Assembly: GCA_963070105.1 (NCBI GenBank)
Contig: OY718805.1
Span: forward strand, 8,871,152-8,935,151
Direction: 5' to 3'
Origin: Litomosoides sigmodontis
Lineage: Eukaryota > Nematoda > Chromadorea > Rhabditida > Onchocercidae
DNA length: 64,000 nt
Made by a program: the position numbers and the translations under genes. Each line of letters opens with the position of its first letter. Position 1 is the first letter of the stretch. This document shows, piece after piece, positions 15,001 to 25,310 of the stretch. The notes beneath the pieces were generated by a model that did no database searches, had not been told where the DNA came from, and saw only the letters and a list, made by a program, of their open reading frames with translations.

Positions 15001-18000
15001 TCTTTGTGTATTGTTCATCAATTAAAAATATAATGCTTTATTGCTGGAATATTTCTACAGTTGTCTTTTTTTCTTGAAGCTAACCCTATCAAAGCTTTTA
15101 TGAGGTGAAATTTTGATGTGTGACGAAGAGTGGAATTATTTATCTCTTTGAAATAATTTCATAGATGATCGTTTACTTCTGTTGCTTGTTCTGAGCTATC
15201 ATTGCCGTGGCTGGTCTAAACTTAGATAGTGAATTGACTTTTTAGCTTGAACTTCTAAGCATTTACTCGGCTATGATCTAAATTCGCATAATCACTACAT
15301 TTCCCATTACATCGTAAAGTATTTCAATGGAAAAGTAGGTTGTAAATATTATCCTGAATTTCAAATTGAAATATCTGGGTATTGATTAGTATTTGGATTA
15401 TCCGCCTACTGTCGAAACAAGCAACTTTTTTGAAATAGATATGAATTGGGCGACGTACTTCGTACCGAGTTTTCGATTCTTCTTATATATCTATGTGTTT
15501 TCTATTTTTCGATTTAGAACTTAATACTGCACGAGAATATTTTGTTTTTTTGAATATATTATTTTTTACTGACATTTCATCAGTGATTAGATTTAATCAC
15601 TATTTGCTGTGACATATGGTATGCTTCTCTTGGTATTCACATCAATATATGAGCTTATTTTAAGAAAAGTTTTTGGGTTTGAATGATTTGAATCAATTGT
15701 GAGTTGTTAATACGATATTTAGTGATTATATTTGTTTTATATTTAAGGGGATCCCTTGCAACACCACCGATGGAACCAAATATGCCGAATGAAAGTGAAG
15801 CCGAACGACGAAGTAGAGCAAAACGACAAAGAGACTCTCGCAGGTTCTTCAGCTGAAACATGTTTATTAATTTCGTTAAAACTATTGCATTTATGTGATG
15901 AGTGTAGTAATTATTGTGTAGGAGCAGAGAAGATAAGATGAAAAGAGGTGAGAAATGAAATACCGACATTTTACGTACGTTGGCATGTTTATGATGTGGG
16001 GGGTAACGCAGTATGGATCACATGTCGTTTGTGATTTTTTTAATCTAAATTGAAATTGATAAGTGTAGTACATGTATATTAGGTCGACACAAGGAGTTAC
16101 TCGAGAGCAATTGCGTGTTGCTACATCGTTCACTGTTCGACGTGATGAAAAAGAGAGAGAAAGGGAAAGTGAAATACAAAGGAATGGAAAAAGCTCATCA
16201 TTGGTATGATCAGTTTGGATGTTTATATTACTCATAACTTGTTCATAGATTAAGTGGTTTGTATCGCCATAATTCTCTATTTCAAATATACATCAGTTGT
16301 ACTGGCATAATATGATGTAGTTCAGAAATGCTACAGTTTGAAGTACCAACCTCCATGTATCATCTGTACCGTATTATGAAGTGATAGGCAAGATAAGTGA
16401 TTGAGTGTTGCTTTTTTCTAGTTGAGTTTTTCTGGTGTCATTTGGTCATTTCTCTAAGAAAATGCAATTTTTCAGGAGTGCAGTCTACCGCATGAAATCG
16501 AGAGGAAAGTCGAGGAAGAAAGGAAAAATTTTGACACTAAGACATGCTCTTCTAATCAATCGCTTTCTGCTGTTCGTCGTCGGTCGCAAGTAAGTAAAGG
16601 CTTTGCACTGGTGTTTGAGGCGAATTTATTTATCTTGCTTAATTGACCACAAAAATTATTTCTTGGTATGTTGTATAAAAGAGCTTGAGTTTTAATTTGA
16701 AATATGTTGTTTTACTATAGGCTCCAAGGACAACGCGACGTGTAACAGGTCCAGTTCGAATTGACGATCTTCAGAGTGAGGAAACATCGGATGATTCGGC
16801 GCAGAAAAGTGGTGGTAACATATCTTCAGTCAGCGCAACAGCTACATCATCTTCTAGTGTTGATCTCTCAAATCCTAATATTGCAACTACTTCGTACAAT
16901 TTTAGAGACAATGCTCTTACCAGCATTGCTTACACTCATGCTGCTCTTGCTGGTAAAGTTAGAACCACTCAAGTATGTTGTAGTTTACTATATCTGCCAT
17001 TTACATAATTTATAAGGTCATCCCTACTTTATGATATCTTTAAAAGAACAATGGAATTGTGCGACCCATTTCAGTTTAACACCATTTTAATGATAACAGA
17101 CTCATATGTTTGGGAAAGTTCCTTCATTCATTTCTATCCAATGCTGTTATTTCTTCCAATTTTCAAGTCGTTATAGACTAATTCGATATATATCGGAGGA
17201 GGTACCGCTACTTCGTTTCAAATGCTTAATAGTAGGGCGAAATATCAGGATAAATTGGTGGATTACAAAGCGCTATATGAAAAGGAAAAACAGGAAACGG
17301 AAAGATTACGGCGCAGAATTGAAGAGCTTTCGTTAGAGGTTATCCTACTTCTATCATAAATAACGCAAAATATCCCCTAATTGTGATCAATAAAATTGTG
17401 TTTTTGTACAATGGTTCTTTTATTTTTATTTTATGCCACTTCACATTCATTTCATATTAGTCTATTCGTGATTAAAATTAATTCTTTTGTTACTTCCTAA
17501 TTGTTTTTCTCAAAATTTTATTTTTCAATTTTTACCCACGTTTGTCATTTGAGGACGACCTTGGGTTGCTTAACTTGGAATATTTTAATAAAGGAAAGTG
17601 GCAGCCATCACGAGGAATAACTAAACTTTTTTGCAACCATTTATATGAATGTTTTAATTTGAGATAATGTCTATATTAAACCATTCTACTTTACTGTTTG
17701 ATATTCAGAAATCGAATTCAGCAAACAACATTTCATTATTGAAATGTAATGTTGGAGGGCGGCTTGCATCATTGCAATCTCTTAATAAGTCTTCACCACC
17801 ATCATCAATGAACGATCGTGAACGACATAACTATGAACAACGAATTGCCGAAATGCAGTATGAAATTGAGGTTGTTGTGAACGCTTTTTTTCTTAAATTA
17901 CACTTTGAATTTGCTGAATCTACGGAAAGCCATCCAGATTCTTACTTTAATATTTAATATTGGCAGAGAAATATATTTATCTCTTGAGGTTTACTACTCG

Positions 18001-19555
18001 CTTACTTATTTTGTACAAATCATATCGTGTAGTTTTTTTCAACTGTTAGAGATATAGACTTGACAAACAACGTTAAAGTTAGAAATAGCGAGCCTCATTT
18101 CACGTGTTAGTGTATTATGTACCTATTTTTGAGCTCGAGGAATTTCTTTTTATATTGGTGACAATGGACACGTAGTGCAATATCAACACTTGAAAAAGTA
18201 AGGTCTGATATGAAGTACACTGAATAGTTTGTGAAGAATTGAAGAACTTCCTTGAAATTGCTGAAATTGGTCATTATGCATTATTCCAGATTTTTTGGGA
18301 AATCTTTTTTCACTGCTAACGTATTAAAAGCAAGTTCATGTTAACTTAGGAATTGAAAGAGCTGGCGAAAAGCAATGATTCGCTGCGAGTGGAAAATGAA
18401 GCACTGATTCGTGTGTTATCTAAAATGAGCCGTCAACAGAGTACACCAACTTGGCCTCGGTAGTGTTAGCTTGAGTTGCACTTAGCTAACAATGCTGTTG
18501 TTTCTGTCACTACAGTCTTTCCGCTTTTTATAACCTTAACTGTTTCATCTATTCGGGAACCTATCACAGTGGAACACTTCTTATATCGTAAAGGATAGTA
18601 GACATTCAGAATGAACACTGATTTTGATGAATTTTAATGAATCGAAAATTTTTAATGGAATTTTGAGCCGTGAGTGGAATTACAATAGTTTAAAGGATGC
18701 TAGGTGCTTAAAGGATGAGGAATATTATTGTTATTATTGACTAATTGTTTGAGATGATCTAGTAAAGAGTGGCTTCTCTGGACTCGTTCAGGACATTTAC
18801 CTTTTCGTTGAAATACTTTTGCAGCGCTTGACAGAACAGTGTCATAGTCAGCATTGTTCTGAAGAATTTCTGGATTAGGTGATTTTTTCCCCATCTAATA
18901 TTTTAAATTATTTTGCCCTGCGGTGAATCTAACTGCATTATTTTAAGTAGATAATAGTAACCAAGTATATTAATGATATGTTGTAAAGCCCGACTTCTCT
19001 CTTCTGGTTATTACTTATTTTTTGAATTGTTCTGGTTAATCATTATAATAATTCGAGATACTTTAGCTTTCCTGTGTTTAAATTGTGCAGGTAGAGTAGA
19101 AGACAGGCATTAGCTGATTGGTATTCTGCGTAAGTCAAACACAAAGTACTGCAAATTCACCTAAGAAGTACTTTCTCGCTTATGAGAGTTTTTTGTTATT
19201 GATTTGGTAGTTGAAGTGAACTGTGCGAGCTATAACTGCAAAACATGCTTGGAGTGATGATGTGAACTAGTTGACATACTACGTTCAAATGTCTTGAGAT
19301 AGCTTCACAAATTTATTTTGCGAATCTTATTACATGTGCCACCACTCATATCCTATATCAAAATGTTCATTTTTCCGAACTAATTTGGATAAAGGATTAT
19401 TTTATTTCCTTTTATTTTTAAATAGATAAAACCTTTTCGAAATATGTTATGAACTATATGATTTACAGCAGTTGGAACATCTACGCGCGGACAACCAAAA
19501 ATTAAAAGAAGAGAATGGAGCATTAATACGCGTAATATCAAAGCTGTCCAAATGA
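9074..19555 (+). CDS. mel-11: Myosin phosphatase targeting subunit (MYPT1/MEL-11), 18 common exons plus alternative last exon
   Basis: Regulatory subunit that directs PP1 to myosin light chain. Exons: 9074-9187, 9655-9741, 10008-10127, 10617-10695, 10942-11140, 11265-11378, 11745-11907, 12196-12329, 12499-12720, 13133-13442, 13794-13942, 14775-14972, 15748-15843, 16083-16203, 16476-16589, 16721-16972, 17177-17338, 17709-17870, then 18350-18463 or 19469-19555. Phases join throughout and the common part is exactly 932 codons. Predicted proteins are 969 or 960 aa, slightly under vertebrate MYPT1. The N-terminus has the EQLVKW block and the PP1-docking motif KVKF at residues 63-66. Ankyrin repeats follow ([14 protein letters not shown] twice, [10 protein letters not shown]). 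A ROCK-type site RRSTQGVT (Thr about 664) spans the 15748-15843 and 16083-16203 exons, and RRVTGPV (Thr about 749) lies in the 16721-16972 exon. The C-terminus is a coiled coil and leucine zipper. A polyA signal AATAAA is at 19604. The exon at 9074 is supported by the KRK-EQL junction, which resembles vertebrate MYPT1. Confidence 0.93.
18350..18463 (+). CDS. mel-11: MYPT alternative last exon A
   Basis: Acceptor TTAACTTAG, phase 0, 37 codons, then TAG. It encodes a leucine-zipper-like end ([17 protein letters not shown]) followed by a unique tail ending QQSTPTWPR. It aligns without gaps to the later last exon at 14 of 28 residues. No AATAAA is obvious downstream before the next last exon. Confidence 0.75.
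   Translation, partial: ELKELAKSNDSLRVENEALIRVLSKMSRQQSTPTWPR
18700..18894 (-). CDS. Possible nested small ORF, function unknown
   Basis: A 64-codon reverse-strand frame inside the interval between the two MYPT last exons. It starts [14 protein letters not shown] and contains [13 protein letters not shown]. It is not low complexity, and its ATG comes directly after AAAATATTAG, a possible acceptor for trans- or cis-splicing. I do not recognise the protein. It could be a small nested gene, the last exon of a reverse-strand transcript, or a chance frame. Confidence 0.3.
   Translation of the reverse strand: MGKKSPNPEILQNNADYDTVLSSAAKVFQRKGKCPERVQRSHSLLDHLKQLVNNNNNIPHPLST
19469..19555 (+). CDS. 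mel-11: MYPT alternative last exon B (canonical leucine-zipper end)
   Basis: Acceptor ATTTACAG, phase 0, 28 codons, then TGA. It ends [14 protein letters not shown], nearly the same as the C-terminus of the leucine-zipper-positive form of vertebrate MYPT1. The polyA signal AATAAA at 19604 lies about 50 bp after the stop. Confidence 0.92.
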   Translation, partial: QLEHLRADNQKLKEENGALIRVISKLSK

Positions 19556-19609
19556 GCAATTTAATTCATTGTTTTTTGGGCTCTTATCGCTATCCTGGTA
19601 TGGAATAAA

Positions 19610-20662
19610 TTAATGATTTATTTTTGGAACGTAATGAAAATTTCCGAAATTACTACATGAAAAGTATGAACTGGGAAAGAAGCAAGCAATGTATGTAAAA
19701 ACATAACTGACTAACTAATAGTGCCATCTATGCATCTATTCCTGGTTTGGGCATGTTATTTATTTCGCAAAACAAAAGATTGTTTCAGAAGTATACTGCT
19801 TAATTATGTGATCCACATGTATTTGTTGAAAAATCGTTTGTTCCACAGCAATTTTCGTTTTTCATAACGTCATATTTCACCTGAGGTAGGACATTGCTTG
19901 TTTAGATTTTTTTCCATTAGTCCAAAAACTGCCCCGCTAATTGCTGTTCTAGTTTGTTTTTAGGCATTCTTGTCCTTTAAAACATTGTGCAGTTCAACGT
20001 AGTGATAAATGTATTCCAATATGTGAGGCATTGTTATTATTTACTTTCATCTTTGTTGCTTCTGCAGTTTGCTTACTTGCAATAATTTTTTCTTTTATTT
20101 ATTCATTTATACCAAAGTGCAGTCAGCTTGATTGGAAGTTGCCATGTTTTCTGTTGAGTGTTGCACCAGCATTCATCAAAAACTTCATACTGGCAGCTAA
20201 TTTTACTGATTGTTTTCAAGATCTTTGATTGTTTATAATATACTATACAAAGGTTTTTATGCTTCTTTCAACAGAAAGGGATCTAGCCTGAATATTTCTT
20301 TACTTTTCTTCCATTATACTGCGATGTGTTTTTTACTGCTGTCGTGGAAAATAGTATGTTTCTGTATGCTCATATAATTATCGTGATGCCTTATTTTTTG
20401 TTAGCCTAAGTATACCATTCACTTACATATGTAGTAATGATTCAAATGAAATGATAAAAACTGTGAGTCTAATCGCCGGAGTTAAATGGACACAGATTGC
20501 ATTGACCCTGTAAGACTTTTATTTGAAGTTAATAGAGCTGTGTATTAAGTATGGCCATAAATATGCTTTACCGATTCCTGCTTACAATCAACTTTTTAAA
20601 AGTTTTCACACAGTTCCTGTTTTCACAGAAAAAAGGACATGGTTTTTGTTCATGGATTTTTT
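19610..20662. other. Intergenic gap between convergent MYPT and UTP3
   Basis: About 1 kb, T-rich. A 65-codon frame at 20031-20228 is hydrophobic but has no splice support or recognisable family, so I treat it as non-coding. Confidence 0.5.
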
Positions 20663-20967
20663 TTTATTAACAGTTACTTGCGCACAATGAGAAAGTTTGC
20701 ACCCCCTCTTAAGCGAGGATACTTCTGGAGTTTGTTTGACATTACTTAAATGTGCCACTGATACTGACATTAGTTTACGGGGAAATCTCCCATAAAAAAC
20801 CTTGACCGCCACAAATGTAGAAGAGAGAAGATCCTGTAAGAAAAACCGGAAGTGAAGCTTATTACTCTAGATCACTCACCTGTCATTGCAATATGGTTAT
20901 GAAACGTATCAAAATAATAAGCACTATTTAATATGCAAATAAAAACGAAAATGCAAATAACATTTCT
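20663..20967 (-). other. UTP3 3' UTR with a probable 46-nt intron
   Basis: After the UTP3 stop, 88 nt lead to a strong donor, GACAG|GTGAGT (exon end 20880, intron 20879-20834). The acceptor is TTTTTCTTACAG, and the next exon reaches AATAAA at 20668-20663. If spliced, the intron is only 46 nt and lies wholly in the 3' UTR. The last exon also carries an open frame that is not obviously a protein. Confidence 0.5.
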
Positions 20968-23777
20968 CTAAGCTTTCAGCTTAACACTTTTCACAGTCGA
21001 TGCTCTGATCCCTCGGATTTCGCCGCCATACGGGATTAACTCCTTTCGGCAATCAGGTTTCTGTGAATGTTTTTTAATTAGAGCTTTCCTGAATTGTTTC
21101 CTCTTCTTAACTCGTGAATGCTGTGTTCCCTTCTTCCGCTTATTTTGCAAACCTTTATTCTTCTCCATCTAAATGTATAGAAGAATAAATGGAGTAATAT
21201 TTGCCATTCGTTATCAAAACAATTTAACTGCTAATAAAACAACTTTCTGAAAAGTTATTTTAAATTTTTTAGTGCGAACGAAAAGTAATTGAATCATTTT
21301 TTTATCAGCTTGATATGAATCCAAACACTAAACAACAGTTTGCTAGGTACTGTTGACACAAAAGCTTTTGAAATTCTAACGCAAGATTGCTAATTATATG
21401 CATCAAAGAACTGACCTGGTTGGTTATTGAACGTTTCATAATCTCTTCCTCCGCTTCATCATTCATAATTTGAATTTCACCGTACTTTCCATCTTCGGTT
21501 ATCAGTTGTTCATTTTTCTTACTTCCGTCAGAAATCTTCCATTTCCTTGAAAACTCCACCTTCGGCAATGTATCCAACATATTTCCGAAATCTTTCGATT
21601 TAATATTGCTTCTTATTTTCCGCAGGATGACACTGTGTTTTTCGAGGAAAGGCATAACAATGGACACTTTCTACAACGTTTTATTTATTAAAATCTAATA
21701 CGCCCAAGAATCTTATAAAGGTGAAGAATAGAACAAATAAACATTAGACGGGACCATAATATATAAATTGCATCACAGAACATGGTTCATATACCGTAGT
21801 TAGGGTTAACTAATATTATTATTGCTGACGAAGAGTTCAAAAACGAAGATTTACTTTTCGAAGAGCTGAAAGAGCCTTCAGAACAGGATGATCGATAAAC
21901 TGAGGAACTTGGTGGAACGAATTGCTCGCAATTTTTATGTGAATCGCAAACAACAAATTGGTTAGGTATCTGAAAAATAAGCTTGGTTTATCCTTCCTCG
22001 GTTTTATTAATTTCAGCTGAAATTTCCTCTCTTCGATTTCACAATTTATAAAATTGATCGTAAGTGTCATTTAAGTTCTTCTTGTAATAAATGTTTTCTA
22101 TTTTTTGGGAGTGTCCTTTCTATTTCTTTGGGAATCAAAAAAGAGGTATGGATGAAGAGTTGCAGTACTTCTGGAAAATTTTTTTTTTTAACTAACTGAA
22201 AATTGGAATATAAAAGCAATTCATGTGTACAGCTACACTGAGTATTCTAACTCCCTGAACTCTTTTTCAAAGTTTTGGTCCTTGTCAAAAAACAATAAAT
22301 GTTAAGAGTGTAAAATAATAGGAAAGAATCTTCTTCCTGGAAACACAGCATCTGGTTTTGCTATGGTTGCCACAAAATAGTAAGATTGTACCTCGAAAAT
22401 ATGTTAACTGCAAGAGCTAGTTGCTTTTCCAGCACTAAGTCTGATCGAGAACGTTTTATTGAATGAACCAAATCTAAGAGGGGAAGCACATCGCTTACGA
22501 AATATGCTCTCTGCAAAATAATGAAATAGATAACAAGATCCGAATTCTTAAAATGGTCATCTCACATCTAACCAAATTCAATTGTAGAATAAAAAGTTTT
22601 CTTGGAATACGATTATTTTTGCAATGCCCTTAAAATTATTTTTTCTGGGAAATGCACCGAATAACATAAGCGAATCCTCGCGGTTGTTACTAAAATCACG
22701 AAAACTAATAATCAGGTCATGTAATTTATTAATATCATCCTTCTTCTTTTAGTCATGTGTATCTATATAAAGTCCAAATTTTCTGATCGTTTAGATTCAT
22801 ATTAAAAAAAACTTGCCTTCGCCTGATACTCACTGAATATCTGCTCCAAATCAGGATTAACTTTTAAAAAATATTGGTACTGTTCTTCTGTACTCATAGT
22901 ATTAATATCTGGAGATTCACTCAATTCACCAGATATTTCGTTTTCCTGGATTCCGTCCTGAAAATGAAATAGGTATTTATGTATTCAAGTTAGCTTGATC
23001 TCGATTTTACACTGTGCTACCTGGAGCATACCTCTAAGTGTGTAGGTAAAAGGCCAAGAGCAGCGTCAAGTTTCTTTTGTCTTGCAATGGCATCCTCTTC
23101 CTCCAGCTCGGCTAATTCCGCTTCTGTTTCATTCATCCCACCCCAGTCCTCATCGACATAGGAAGTGTTGTAGAAATTTCTCCGCCCACTACCCCATTTA
23201 TCAGCCGAAGGTAAGACTGAAAATCATAAGTTCTCGTTTCGTATAACATAACTGTTTCAATGAGAAACAACATATTCACATTCCTACGTAAATCACCAAA
23301 TCAATTACATGACCAGTGAATCCTTAGATATGATAATTACCTTCCTCATAAAGAGAAACTGTAAACTTTTTCATGGCTTTAATTTCTTTTTCCTTATTAA
23401 TTTCTTTTTCATTTAAGATTCGATTCATCATCACTTACAAATAGTGATGCTAGGAACCAATCACCTCCAAATTCACACCGCTAGTATACGAAGGAATGTA
23501 GGACACAAGATATTACTAACTATATTAAGGATTACATGAACTTACAGTTCTCGACATTATCTTCGTCAGAATCTGAAAAAGAATTTTTCTCCTTTTCATT
23601 GCCATAATCGTCGTCATCATCATCATAATCATCATTTGATGAATCTCCTTCGACGTTCAACACCTCCACTTGCCTACGAATCACAGGATCTACCTTGTCA
23701 TTATCAGGCATATCCAGTGACATGTGATGACGATCAATTTCATCGTATATCTCGTCGCTATCTTCTTCCGAATTCAT
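20968..23777 (-). CDS. utp3: UTP3/SAS10, small-subunit processome protein
   Basis: Nucleolar factor of the SSU processome (U3 snoRNP), needed for 18S rRNA maturation. Seven exons: 23777-23546, 23216-23032, 22957-22817, 22510-22392, 21969-21855, 21670-21416, 21168-20968. Phases join, giving 415 aa; human UTP3 is somewhat longer. The acidic N-terminus (SDEIYDEIDRHH, then a D-rich tract at about 50-60) is followed by YVDEDWGG near residue 100, the central Sas10/Utp3 domain (about 160-265, EQIFSEYQAK and LPLLDLV), and the basic C-terminal Sas10 domain (KGLQNKRKK, KKRKQFRKA, PYGGEIRGI, final KSVKLKA). Intron 3 has a GC donor, AAG|GCAAGT at 22816. The nearby GTGAGT at 22833 would end the reading frame after splicing, so the GC donor is needed. 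The gene is divergent from the PP6 subunit gene and convergent with MYPT. Confidence 0.92.
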
Positions 23778-25310
23778 TTTATCTTGAAATTAACAGAGTT
23801 TTTAAGATAATGGACATTAACAGAGTTTTTAAGGTTTTTAAGATAATAGTGGTCTACACTTTTCAGCCTTTGAAAGAATAAAAAAAATGACATGGACATC
23901 CACTTGCAAGTGGGCATGCATTTCGGGGCACGACGAAATAATCTTGACTTAAATGTCTATTTAATTCTATGATATGAATCTACGATTTCCTTGTGCAAGA
24001 TCTGCACACCTACGAGATTAATTTAAGTTGCATAATTTGCTTTGACATTAAAATTGAATTTGGTGAATTTCAAAACATTTCTATGTCAAGATTTGGAAAT
24101 ACAGAAAAGTTATTAATTGCCCATTCTTCAGACAAAACCACACTTTTCTGGTCAAGATGCAATTAAGATTGACAACTGGAAATCGAAATTAATTTGTTTG
24201 AAATTTGACACTTCCTATGGACAAACGATAAAAGCTATTAGACATTATTCAAACAAACTGAAAATATTCTCGGTCTAAGCTTATCAATAAGCCTATGTTA
24301 GCTCGACATAAAAATCGATCTATCGATGGTTCACACTCTTGCATGTTCGTAGCATGCCACCAATCGTGCGACGAGTTGTTTTCATGGCGGGATACTTTGA
24401 GTTCGGCGCTTTCAGTGTATTTTTTTTTTGTCGGACGGCACGAAGTACAATGATCGGTGCAAGTATCGCTAAATTTTCTATTTTAAACAAAAATTTAATG
24501 ATTTTTTTTTAGGAGTAAGATATAGGCAGTTACCAATTTTTAAAGCATTAAGATTCTTACCTGTAGGACATGTAGGATGTTAAAAATGTTTTAAAAACCT
24601 GCCAAATCATTTATCCGCTTCTGTCCTACTTTATGATGAAATAAAACTATTTTCAAACATTAGTACTCTTCCTTTATGCTAAGCGACAAAAGTTGCTGAA
24701 ATCCGAAATTGCTTGATTATTAGAGACACATAACATGCAACAAAATGTTAGTAAAGAGTCATTGATTCTTAACGACTGGAACGAGTTGTTCGTAGCATCA
24801 GGAGGACTAATGTGTTTTCAAATTGGGAGGAAATTTTCTGCGGACACTTGAAAGTTTTCGGAGAAATCAAAAAGTAGATTAAGCACGCTGTAATTGTAGT
24901 AGTAAGTTTACTGGAGTGTTGAGAATTAAAAAGCAATAACGGTAATAGAAAAATGAAGGAAACACGATAAATAAATTGTAGTTAAGAGTTAAAAAACGAA
25001 ATCATTAAAAACAGGGTTTTCCTATATAAACTTTCATATTTTATTAGGGGCACAAAGATTTGGGATTGGTAATTCCATGACGATTATAAAGTAGGCGATA
25101 AGCATATGACTGTATTGAACCATGACCCGATTAGACGTGTGGTTGCAGAAGCCTAAATAAATTTATTAGTTGAGTTTAAGTATCTAAACATGTTTGATGG
25201 TTGAAAAGTAAGACCGTCATGGTGGCTAAAATAACCTTTAATATAAAATTATGTGTGGTTTTGTAATGGTGATTTGCCGGATAATATGGTTACTTGGTGA
25301 ATGCTTCAGG
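23778..25310. promoter_or_regulatory. Shared 5' region of divergent UTP3 and PP6 regulatory subunit genes
   Basis: About 1.5 kb between two divergent start codons, so both promoters should lie here. A partial direct duplication containing ACAGAGTTTTTAAG occurs at 23795-23850, just upstream of UTP3. I identified no specific promoter element. Confidence 0.5.

Noticed and set aside
20031..20228. Hydrophobic 65-codon frame after MYPT
   Set aside because: T-rich sequence gives Phe/Leu-rich frames by chance; no splice or homology support.
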